Part shown: positions 1 to 7,196 of the stretch, piece after piece | Layout: every line of letters begins with the position of its first letter | Position numbering within the stretch: position 1 is the stretch's first letter | DNA from: a bacterium | Lineage (GTDB): Bacteria > Hydrogenedentota > Hydrogenedentia > Hydrogenedentiales > SLHB01 | DNA: 10,530 nucleotides | Direction of reading: 5' to 3' | Assembly: GCA_024231375.1 (NCBI GenBank) | Contig: JAAEQP010000197.1 | Coordinates: 1-10,530, forward strand | Notes under the pieces: generated by a model | Told to the model about the DNA's origin: nothing | What the model saw: the letters and a program-made list of their open reading frames with translations, nothing else | The model's database searches: none | Position numbers and translations under genes: made by a program

Positions 1-1496
1 ACGCCCGCGGAAATGCCCAGGCCGCCGCTCGTCCACTCGTAGCCTTTGAACCATCCGGCCAGCAGCGACGCGCCCACGGCCAGCACGCACGCCAGCACCA
101 GTACGTATACGGAGAGGAGTGCGTTCCATATGGCTAGCTTGGCCAAGAACACGTCGCTGTTGCCCAAGGGCAACAGGAACAAGAACCGGAACCGGCTTTG
201 GGCGTAGTCGTTGCACACGGCCACAGCCGACGCGATAGCCACGGTGAAAGCGCCCAGGAGCAGAAGGAGCGCCAGGACGGACGTCATCAAGTAGGGCACG
301 GTGACGTCTTGACCAAGCAGGCGGCTTTGGACGGGGATGGCAGCCGTAATGCCGATTCCCGCCGACACAAGCAGGACCACGGGAATCACCCAAAGGCTCA
401 TGCTGCGATACAGGACCTTCGTTTCCCATGCCAGGCACGCCCGAAGTCGCCGCGCGACCGGTAGCTTGCGGAGCGGCGATGCGGGTACGCTGACCACTGG
501 GGCGGGGCCCCCTGCAAGTTCATCGTCCTGTTCATGGATGCTGGCCATACGTTCCCGGAATTCATCCGCTCCGAAGGGGACGGGGACGACAGATTCCACA
601 CGGCGGTCCGCGTGTACCAAGTCATGCACCACGGCACTCACTTTGCCCGCGGCAACATTGACCAAGTGCGTGCCGCTGCCCTTGTCGGCAACGGACAGCA
701 CGTCACGGCCCGACGGCAGGGCATTCAGATCGAAGGGCCCTTCGTCGTCCAACGATATCTCGTAGAGACCGCCCACGTGGGTGTCGAAGGTATCCCAATC
801 CCCCAGGAACAGGGGTTTCCCATGGTCTACGACGAGGACGCGTTCGCCCACTTCGCGGGCCAACGGCAATGAATGGGTCGCAAGCAGCACGGCAGTCGTC
901 CGTCGTGCCCGCGCGGCACGTAACGCGTCGCGCAAGTAGGTCACGCCTTCCGCGTCCAGTTCGGCCGTGGGGTCGTCGAGTACGAGGAGGTCCGGGTCCG
1001 CCATGAACGCGCACGCCAAGGCCACGCGCTTCCGCATGCCCGACGAGCAGACGGCCAAGTGCTTCCTTTCGTGGCCAACCAGCCCGAACTCGGTCAACGC
1101 CTGGGCGCAGGCTTCCCGTCGGGACTGACCGTCGCGGCGGCGCAATGCGGCTGCGAGGCGAAAATGGTCGCGAATGGTGAGGTTCTCGTAGAACGAGGGC
1201 GTGCCCAGCAGCGCCCCGATTCGGGGCAACCGGTCAAGGGGACGTCGTTGCACCGGCCCGCCCAGCACGTGGACCGTGCCCTCGGCCGCGCGGAACATAC
1301 CCATCACGCAACGGAGCAGGCTCGTCTTACCCGCCCCGTTGTGACCGAGGATCGCCACGTGCTCGCCATGGGATACGCCCAAGTCGACGCCGTCGAGGAT
1401 GGTCGTCGAATTGGCGCAAACGCCAAGCCCCGACACCACCACCGACAACCCTGGATCCTTCGCCTCGTTCATCGCCCCCCCTTCATCCTTGGTCAT
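1..1496 (-). CDS. ABC ATPase fused to ABC-2-type membrane domain (3' end outside window)
   Basis: Translation from ATG 1496 stays open to the left edge for 498 codons, so the C-terminus is missing. Residues 17 to about 240 form an ABC ATPase domain: Walker A G-H-N-G-A-G-K-T (51-58), P-S-F-Y-E-N-L-T (100-107), Walker B L-L-V-L-D-D-P (170-176) and switch histidine H208. The signature reads C-S-S-G-M-R-K-R (150-157) instead of the usual LSGGM/Q, and the residue after the Walker B aspartate is D175 where glutamate is usual. A linker domain (about 240-350) leads into membrane segments near 367-389, 402-428 and 451-481; R-F-L-F-L-L-P-L-G-N-S (437-447) resembles the coupling segment of ABC-2 permeases. 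The ATG overlaps the FG-GAP gene stop as ATGA; a second in-frame ATG at 1472 follows an AAGGGG run and could be the real start. Half- or full-transporter status cannot be judged from this fragment. Confidence 0.88.
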   Translation of the reverse strand, partial: MTKDEGGAMNEAKDPGLSVVVSGLGVCANSTTILDGVDLGVSHGEHVAILGHNGAGKTSLLRCVMGMFRAAEGTVHVLGGPVQRRPLDRLPRIGALLGTPSFYENLTIRDHFRLAAALRRRDGQSRREACAQALTEFGLVGHERKHLAVCSSGMRKRVALACAFMADPDLLVLDDPTAELDAEGVTYLRDALRAARARRTTAVLLATHSLPLAREVGERVLVVDHGKPLFLGDWDTFDTHVGGLYEISLDDEGPFDLNALPSGRDVLSVADKGSGTHLVNVAAGKVSAVVHDLVHADRRVESVVPVPFGADEFRERMASIHEQDDELAGGPAPVVSVPASPLRKLPVARRLRACLAWETKVLYRSMSLWVIPVVLLVSAGIGITAAIPVQSRLLGQDVTVPYLMTSVLALLLLLGAFTVAIASAVAVCNDYAQSRFRFLFLLPLGNSDVFLAKLAIWNALLSVYVLVLACVLAVGASLLAGWFKGYEWTSGGLGISAG

Positions 1497-3115
1497 CAGT
1501 CGGTCCACCGTACCAGATGCCACGCCCGCGGCATCCATTCGTCCTCATCAAAGCCCTCAGCGCCCTCGGGCACGCTCTCCACCAGAATAGCGGTCCCATC
1601 GCCTTGGCCAGCATCGACAGGCGTCAGGCTCAGGACGTTGGATGCCACCGGTATCTCGACGCGATCCTTCGGACGAATCCGGCCCTTGCGGCTTTCCAGG
1701 AAAAGCACCGTCACTTCCCCGTCCGCGCTGGGCCACACCAGGTCGCCGGTGCCGTCGCCGTCTATGTCCACGTCCGCCAACAACACCTTCTCCAACGTGC
1801 GGAACTTGTCGTAGAAATGCCCGAACTGTTCCGCGAAATCCCAGCAACTCACTTGCATTGAGACAGACCGCGACACCTGCGCCCAGGACTTCCCGTCTTT
1901 CTGGACGGCCAGGAAACGGCCCGACAACTCTACCGACCCGAAGCCCATTTTGAGCACCATGTCGATGGCCTTGCGCAGAGGCGGCACGTCGATGGCGAAC
2001 ACCTCTGAGATGCCGTCTTTATCGATATCCGTCAGCCGCGGCGGAATCATGCAGCGATCGAATGTGAGAGGAGGCATGACATCGCCGCGGTTCGACCACT
2101 GCACAGACGCCTCGGCCGTGGTGTCCTTCCAGATGCTCTGGATGACCGCCACGCCGGGTTCCCTGGTCGCGGACACGCGGCACTCGGTCACGTGGCGGAA
2201 CATCAGGGCATAGCCCACGCCAGGCCTGAGATCTTCGACAAGTTCGAGCCATTGCGCTTCGTCAAACACACCGCGGGCGGTCTGGGCGTATATGTATTGG
2301 GAGACGACGAGATCGGGAAAGGGTAATTCCACCACGGGCTCCATCCACGTCTCGTCCGACGTGAATCCTCTGATGGGAAAGGTGGCGTGCGTTGTGGCGT
2401 ACGACGATGTCCACAGCAGCGTGCGATCACCGCACGTGATCGGGCCGGTATGGCTCAGCTCGCCATCGGGTTCCTGCAAGTAGACTTCGGCGGACGTGGT
2501 GGCGAAAACGAGCAGGTCTTCCAGCCCATCGCCATCGACGTCCAAGGTCCAGTCAACCACGTCATGCGCGACGTCGCCCAGCAGCTCGCGGTCCATCAGT
2601 TGTCCCGGACGAGCGAGTGGGGTCACCTCCCCGAGCGCGGATGCGCGGAGGCTGACTTCGTCGATGCCGTCCTCTCCCAAGGCCAGGAGACGCGGGGCGC
2701 GGTCTTCGCCGGCCATGAACGTGACGAGCAGATAGGAGTCGGGCAAGGGAACCCGTTCCACAGATGCCTGCGGCGGCGCGGCGCCATCCGGTACGCCGAT
2801 CAGGTAGATGGCGTGCGGTTCGCTGTCGAAGAACACCCACCCGTGACGACTTCCCAAGTCGCCTCGCAACGGTCCGGCCGCGTACCTCCCGCCCCTCAGA
2901 CGCTGGGCGAACGCATCGGGGAACGGGTAGCGAGCGGGAGTACGGGTTGCGTCACCCAGAATCGTCAAGGCCTCCGCGGCAAGAAGCGCGCGCGGACTTT
3001 CGTCCACAGTGTCACGTTGCCAGGACGCGAGGTGCTCACCGAGAGACACCACGTTAACCTCCGCTCCAACCTGTAGAACTGCGAGACATGTGACGGCTAT
3101 GGCGCAGTACCTCAT
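1496..3115 (-). CDS. Secreted FG-GAP/VCBS-repeat protein, paralogue of the preceding gene
   Basis: This 539-residue protein has a short signal peptide (residues 1 to about 18, likely cleaved near V-G-A). Three calcium-loop blades are seen: D-V-D-G-D-G-L-E-D-L-L (192-202), D-I-D-K-D-G-I-S-E-V-F (363-373) and D-I-D-G-D-G-T-G-D-L-V (450-460). It shares layout with the preceding gene product: an Asp loop followed by a P-L/P-A-L segment, a helix with M-x-x-x-G-x-V-x-L character and a K-rich strand (residues 363-410 here, 467-510 there), and a similar last blade. Tandem duplication followed by divergence is the likely origin. ATG at 3115 overlaps the previous stop as ATGA and has GAGAGG seven bases upstream; the open frame continues to 3220 but only by overlapping the neighbour. 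The stop overlaps the ABC fusion gene as ATGA. A binding or scaffold role outside the cytoplasm is inferred. Confidence 0.83.
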   Translation of the reverse strand: MRYCAIAVTCLAVLQVGAEVNVVSLGEHLASWQRDTVDESPRALLAAEALTILGDATRTPARYPFPDAFAQRLRGGRYAAGPLRGDLGSRHGWVFFDSEPHAIYLIGVPDGAAPPQASVERVPLPDSYLLVTFMAGEDRAPRLLALGEDGIDEVSLRASALGEVTPLARPGQLMDRELLGDVAHDVVDWTLDVDGDGLEDLLVFATTSAEVYLQEPDGELSHTGPITCGDRTLLWTSSYATTHATFPIRGFTSDETWMEPVVELPFPDLVVSQYIYAQTARGVFDEAQWLELVEDLRPGVGYALMFRHVTECRVSATREPGVAVIQSIWKDTTAEASVQWSNRGDVMPPLTFDRCMIPPRLTDIDKDGISEVFAIDVPPLRKAIDMVLKMGFGSVELSGRFLAVQKDGKSWAQVSRSVSMQVSCWDFAEQFGHFYDKFRTLEKVLLADVDIDGDGTGDLVWPSADGEVTVLFLESRKGRIRPKDRVEIPVASNVLSLTPVDAGQGDGTAILVESVPEGAEGFDEDEWMPRAWHLVRWTD

Positions 3116-5025
3116 CGCAATACCTCTCGGGGGATGATGACCGTACGCGTCCTCTGATCGTCGCTCCTCCACTCCCATCCCTTCCACGTGATGAGGGCCT
3201 GCGCGCCCCGGAAATCGCACGCGAGAAGACCTCGGTACTCCGGCACTTCGATACGCGTCATGCGCCGATGGTCGAAGGGTTTCTTGGCCTTCGGGTCATT
3301 GAAGACGATGCCTATCTCGGTGTCGGATAGTAGAAACGCCAAGTCGAGCAACCCATCCCCGTTCACGTCGCCGTAGTCGACGCGCCACCAGGACCATTCC
3401 CCGTCGCCCGACACGATTTGGGGGCGCCCCTTGGTCGGGTCGTATACCTGACGCGTCTTCAGGTCCAGTGTGTTCCGTTGGTGATACCCACCCCGAGACT
3501 TGTCGAAGAACCAGATGGTATAGACGAGGTCGACTTTGCCCTTCATGTGCATGCCCTGAAGCACGCGCCGAATGTCCAACGCCGGCCGGAATGTCACCAG
3601 GTCGAGCGCCCCGTCGCCGTTCAGGTCCGCGAGCCCGCCGTCGCCGATGTAGGCCCAGCAGTGGGCTACGAGCCCCTTTTCCTCCGTCGTACCCGCGAGT
3701 GTGAAACGCACTTCCGAAGTGGGCCCTGTGGTCGTCAATGCGCCTCGCCAGCGGAGGATCTCGTCCCGTCCGTCGCCGTTTAGGTCAACCAGCCAGGCTT
3801 GGTGATCGCTGTTCTGGGTGGATTCCGAATCGAAGACGAAACGCTGTCGCAGGAGGCGATAGGACACCGGGGCCCACGCGAACTCCGTCGAATCGACACA
3901 GGGGACCACGTCTCCCCGAAGGCGGATATCGGGTTCAGCGACGGCTTCCAGGGAGAAAGCCTCGTCCGTTCTACGCAGGGCATAGTGCGACGCTTCCGCT
4001 TCCGCGTCGGCCAGTACCAGGCACATCCCGCCCTCGTGGAAGGGATTCATACCAGGACGGAGGATGAGGTCGTACAGCCTGATCTGCTTCCAGAGAGCGG
4101 GAATCCGACTGCGCTGCCGGGTGGCGGTATCGCCCCCGCGGTGTCGGTCGATCCGCTGGCCGCCATCTGGAATCGCAAGAGTTTGGTGGTGGATGGCGCC
4201 TGCGCCGTCGCGTACGCCTACAGTCAGCGTGCGTTCGGAAGGCAACAGGATCTCATCCCGTCCGTCGCCGTCGAGGTCGCGGAGGAACCGCGCCCCACCG
4301 TGCAGTGACGACAACCGCGAACCATCCGACAAGCGAATCCAAGGAGCATACACGGTGGATGTCCCCTCGTGCTCGCGCCATTCGAAGGGCGCGTCGGTGA
4401 CGAGAGATGTGAAGATCTTGGATTTGGTGAGCGCAACGGCATGGAGATCCGGGCCGGGCCCAATCCGTCCGAAGTCCAGCGCCTGGCTGTCTTTGGGTAG
4501 CATGGTGAGCGTGAATTGAAGCTTGTCAGCGGCGACCCTGAACAGGCGCAACGCAATGCCGTGGTAGACAGCCAACCGGGGCTGTCCGTTGACCGTCAAC
4601 AGGCGCAGAATCCATGGATAGGCGCCCGCCTCGTACCGCGCCGTGAGACCGGTCGACGTCTCCACGTCAATCAGCGTGAAGATGAGCTCGAACCCTCTTC
4701 CTCCCTCATCTCCTTCCTCGGCCTCGTCCTGTTCCTCTGCGCCTGCGCCCTCATCCTCTTCGTCCGATTCGATCCTGCGCCGCTCGACCCAGAGGATGTC
4801 TTCGGCCGGGCCGCCCACGAAGTTCGCCCGGAACGGTTCGCCCAGAATATCGCGGAACAGGACGGTTCCGTCGACTTCGATCGGGGTCAGCTTCTCCCAG
4901 GAAATGGTTTCCGGCTCGCTGGCGGCGGACAGACAAAGGAAGGACGCAACGAGACACACGGCGAGACTGAGGGATGAATCCCGGAACCCCCTCCAGCCAA
5001 ACGAATTGCGCGAGCGTAACCCCAT
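3112..5025 (-). CDS. Secreted FG-GAP/VCBS-repeat protein with acidic segment
   Basis: This 637-residue protein begins with a signal peptide: basic residues, a hydrophobic run at about 18-33, and a likely signal peptidase I site near A34-A35. Four calcium-binding loops of FG-GAP/VCBS type are visible: D-L-D-G-D-G-R-D-E-I-L (250-260), D-L-N-G-D-G-R-D-E-I-L (414-424), D-L-N-G-D-G-A-L-D-L-V (467-477) and D-V-N-G-D-G-L-L-D-L-A (553-563). In this family such loops sit in blades of an integrin-like beta-propeller that binds ligands outside the cytoplasm. A strongly acidic low-complexity stretch lies at about 86-106. The start is uncertain: ATG at 5025 is chosen because it gives a normal signal peptide, but no clear Shine-Dalgarno is seen; a TTG at 5061 is the alternative. 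The stop overlaps the next gene as ATGA. No enzyme domain is recognised. Confidence 0.85.
   Translation of the reverse strand: MGLRSRNSFGWRGFRDSSLSLAVCLVASFLCLSAASEPETISWEKLTPIEVDGTVLFRDILGEPFRANFVGGPAEDILWVERRRIESDEEDEGAGAEEQDEAEEGDEGGRGFELIFTLIDVETSTGLTARYEAGAYPWILRLLTVNGQPRLAVYHGIALRLFRVAADKLQFTLTMLPKDSQALDFGRIGPGPDLHAVALTKSKIFTSLVTDAPFEWREHEGTSTVYAPWIRLSDGSRLSSLHGGARFLRDLDGDGRDEILLPSERTLTVGVRDGAGAIHHQTLAIPDGGQRIDRHRGGDTATRQRSRIPALWKQIRLYDLILRPGMNPFHEGGMCLVLADAEAEASHYALRRTDEAFSLEAVAEPDIRLRGDVVPCVDSTEFAWAPVSYRLLRQRFVFDSESTQNSDHQAWLVDLNGDGRDEILRWRGALTTTGPTSEVRFTLAGTTEEKGLVAHCWAYIGDGGLADLNGDGALDLVTFRPALDIRRVLQGMHMKGKVDLVYTIWFFDKSRGGYHQRNTLDLKTRQVYDPTKGRPQIVSGDGEWSWWRVDYGDVNGDGLLDLAFLLSDTEIGIVFNDPKAKKPFDHRRMTRIEVPEYRGLLACDFRGAQALITWKGWEWRSDDQRTRTVIIPREVLR
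3123..3128 (-). promoter_or_regulatory. Shine-Dalgarno GAGAGG for the second FG-GAP gene
   Basis: The minus strand reads GAGAGG seven bases before ATG 3115, inside the end of the first FG-GAP gene. It supports the signal-peptide-bearing start. Confidence 0.6.
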
Positions 5026-5068
5026 AGCATAAGTATGTCGCGAGAGAAGGGAAGCGATCAACGGTGGA

Positions 5069-5171
5069 GGGGACTGTTGAAGGGTGCTTGGTCTCTCACG
5101 CAGGCCGCGAAGAAGACCTGGGACAGTCCCGTCTGCGTCCGCCTAGGACGGACTCCGCTTGGTACAGTCCC
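5069..5171. repeat. REP-like element with GGGACTGT/ACAGTCCC words
   Basis: The only sizeable gene-free stretch (5026-5276) contains three related words on the plus strand: GGGGACTGT at 5069-5077, GGGACAGTCCC at 5120-5130 and GGTACAGTCCC at 5161-5171. The first is inverted relative to the other two, and GGGACAGTCCC is itself a near-perfect inverted repeat. A small hairpin with GTCCG/CGGAC arms lies between the last two copies. Similar words are, as I recall, common in dispersed non-coding repeats of some large bacterial genomes, but that cannot be tested from one locus. No transposase or target duplication is seen. The rest of the gap (5172-5276) shows nothing I can name. Confidence 0.5.
5137..5153. 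other. Small hairpin inside the repeat element
   Basis: The arms GTCCG and CGGAC enclose a seven-base loop centred on CCTAGG. No T-run follows on either strand, so it is not a typical rho-independent terminator. It may be the core of the REP-like element. Confidence 0.4.
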
Positions 5172-5276
5172 GGTTTCTCCGCTTCCGCTCCGACGCGCAG
5201 ATGGCCTTTCGGACGGTAGCACGCCGAGCATGATTGCAGGACCCTGGTGGTGCTCTCCCGAGGCCAAGCCTTGCGT

Positions 5277-7196
5277 CTACAAGTCTTCCAGGCAGATGCC
5301 GTAGAGGTGGACGTCGCGGTAGCCGCCGTGGATGAAGAGCGCCTCGCGCATGGTGCCTTCCCGCGCGAATCCGACGGCTTCAAGGAACGCCTGGAGCCCG
5401 GTCTCGGGTTCGGATACAGGCACGGTCACGCGGCGGATGGATTGTTGCCCGCCCGCTTCCTTGAGAATCGTGCGGAACCCTTTCCGGACGTCTTCGGAAG
5501 CGTAGTCGGCTTCATCGTGAAGATAGACCCAGCCCTTGGCCGTGCCGGGCACTCGTTCGGGCCGGAGCTTCACAAGACCCAGGGGATCGCCGTTTTTGCG
5601 GAGCAGGATCATCTCGAGTTCCGTGCCCTTGGGATGGAGCGCGTCCATCTGACGGTCGTAGCGCGTGGCCAGCAGGAGTCCCGTCTCGTTACACAGGAAG
5701 TAGGCCGCTTCGTTCCAGTTCTCCCACTCGCAGAGCATTTCGGCGTCGGACTCTTCAATGGGCCGCATGCCGACGGATACGCGAAACGCGGCACGCACCA
5801 GCGTGAACAGCGAAGGTTTGAAGGAACGGCTCAGGGCGTTGTACACGCGCGTGAAATTCACGCCCTCCGATGAGAGCAAATTGAACGCCGACACGGCCGA
5901 CGCCATCCACGCCCGCTGCATGTCGCACCAGGGCTCATGGGGTTTGCGGTACGATCCGCTGAGAGCATGATGGACCGCCGCCGACCCGCCGCCGCACAGG
6001 CTCCGGGCCCAGCACTGGCGGCACGCGCCAGTCGTGATCGATCCGAGATCGTCAAACGGACCGAGCGCCTCTTCGTCGATGGTCCCGTCGACAATCGAAC
6101 CGAACTGGAGTTCCGGGTCTCCCACCAAGCGCGACGACGGATAGATGCCGCCATCCTGGTCGATGGCCAACTCGTTGGTTCCCGCCGGGTCGGCCCGATG
6201 CTGCGGCTTCCCATCGTAGATGCGGTAGAACAACGACGCGATCGGGTCGAGTCGGAAGTACCGGTGCTTAAGCAACTGTTGCGCGTAATACACGGCACTC
6301 TCAGACAGTGCCGCCAGCATGTCTGCCGGCACGAGGTCTGGATTTGCCGAGAAGGCGCCGTCCAGGTCCAATTCGATGGTTCCGAACCCGGCCTTGTCCA
6401 GTGCCGCAACCACGCCGCCGAATCGCGGATGATTCGGACGGACCACGATCCGTCCTGAGCAGCTACTTGAATCGCCCTTCAAGGCCTTCGCAAGCCGGTT
6501 GAGCGCATGACTCTCGCGCGAGAGCGCACGGACCCGGTCGCCGATGGCGGCCGGATCGTGGAACTCCAGTTTCGCGCTGACCGTGTGACCCGCCAATGCT
6601 TCTGGGGGATTGGAGATTTCGACATCCGTGACGCAGACGGTCGCGGTGAGTTTCTTCCCGGCAAGATGCGCGTGCTTCAACGCATGCTCGCACAACTCGG
6701 TCATGAGTTCGGGGTTGCGGACCGCTTCGTGCTCAACGAACTCCAGGCACAGGTCTTTCTTTTCGCCGGACCGGGTGAGCAGCAGACCGACCGCTTCACG
6801 GCCTTGCTCGCGTGCGGTGTTGGAGATGACCGTGGCTTGGCCGCCGAACCAGCCCGACCGCTTCTGAACCGTCTCGGTGTCGCGACGCGCCAACCGAACC
6901 GACAAGCGTTCGAGTCCCCGGTCGACCTGAAGCTGTTTGGCTTGTTCTTCGCGGGCGGGCTTCTTCAGGATGGCGTCGGTTGCACGGAGCCATTCCAACT
7001 CGCCGACGACCTCTTCCAGTTCCTTCACATCGTACTTGTCACCAAGCAACTGGTAGATGCGATTGACGGGCGTGTAGGGGTAGTGCTCAAGCACGTCCCA
7101 GGAGATATCGTCGCACTCGAAACAGAAACAGGTCTCGGGATCGATGGCGAACCGGCTGCCATCCTGCTCAAACCGATGAAGCGGTTCCGCACGCAT
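5277..7196 (-). CDS. Degenerate radical SAM/SPASM maturase-like protein with N-terminal RRE-like and C-terminal GNAT domains
   Basis: This 639-residue protein looks like a peptide-maturase pseudoenzyme fused to an acetyltransferase. Residues 1-90 resemble the PqqD/RRE-like front of SCIFF- or QhpD-type maturases, with a W-D-V-L segment at 33-36. Residues 95-330 follow the radical SAM maturase layout: A-R-E-Q-G-R-E-A-V-G-L-L-L (128-140), S-G-E-K-K-D-L (143-149), N-P-E-L-M (161-165) and G-K-K (180-182). However, no CX3CX2C is present, and the usual F-F-G-G-E-P-L reads E-F-V-E-H-E-A (152-158). The SPASM part (about 335-430) keeps C392, C395, C401 and C424, but serine replaces cysteine in I-Y-P-S-S-R (351-356) and in C-G-G-G-S (401-405). 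Residues 472-639 are a RimJ/L-like GNAT domain ending F-I-H-G-G-Y-R-D-V-H. The start at 7196 has GGGAG seven bases upstream and an ATGA overlap; an upstream frame to 7547 only shadows the permease. A radical SAM reaction is unlikely. Confidence 0.85.
   Translation of the reverse strand: MRAEPLHRFEQDGSRFAIDPETCFCFECDDISWDVLEHYPYTPVNRIYQLLGDKYDVKELEEVVGELEWLRATDAILKKPAREEQAKQLQVDRGLERLSVRLARRDTETVQKRSGWFGGQATVISNTAREQGREAVGLLLTRSGEKKDLCLEFVEHEAVRNPELMTELCEHALKHAHLAGKKLTATVCVTDVEISNPPEALAGHTVSAKLEFHDPAAIGDRVRALSRESHALNRLAKALKGDSSSCSGRIVVRPNHPRFGGVVAALDKAGFGTIELDLDGAFSANPDLVPADMLAALSESAVYYAQQLLKHRYFRLDPIASLFYRIYDGKPQHRADPAGTNELAIDQDGGIYPSSRLVGDPELQFGSIVDGTIDEEALGPFDDLGSITTGACRQCWARSLCGGGSAAVHHALSGSYRKPHEPWCDMQRAWMASAVSAFNLLSSEGVNFTRVYNALSRSFKPSLFTLVRAAFRVSVGMRPIEESDAEMLCEWENWNEAAYFLCNETGLLLATRYDRQMDALHPKGTELEMILLRKNGDPLGLVKLRPERVPGTAKGWVYLHDEADYASEDVRKGFRTILKEAGGQQSIRRVTVPVSEPETGLQAFLEAVGFAREGTMREALFIHGGYRDVHLYGICLEDL

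Noticed and set aside
1059..1814. A 251-codon plus-strand frame.
   Set aside because: It lies opposite the ABC fusion and second FG-GAP genes, both with clear domain motifs; composition is typical of a high-GC shadow.
2387..3076. A 229-codon plus-strand frame.
   Set aside because: It lies wholly opposite the second FG-GAP gene, and no domain is seen in it.
5026..5061. A sigma-70-like promoter (TTGATC and CATACT) and a TTG start at 5061 for the first FG-GAP gene.
   Set aside because: The boxes are weak matches and would place transcription start almost on the ATG; the TTG lacks a ribosome binding site and lengthens the signal peptide oddly.
5137..5153. The hairpin as a terminator for the first block.
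   Set aside because: There is no T-run after it on either strand, and the stem is only five base pairs.
5058..5267. A 69-codon minus-strand frame in the gap, considered as a precursor peptide for the maturase-like protein.
   Set aside because: It runs through the repeat element and hairpin, is arginine-rich without a leader/core pattern, and has no convincing ribosome binding site.
5035..5304. An 89-codon plus-strand frame covering the same gap.
   Set aside because: It crosses the repeat element, overlaps the end of a well-supported minus-strand gene, and shows no recognisable domain.
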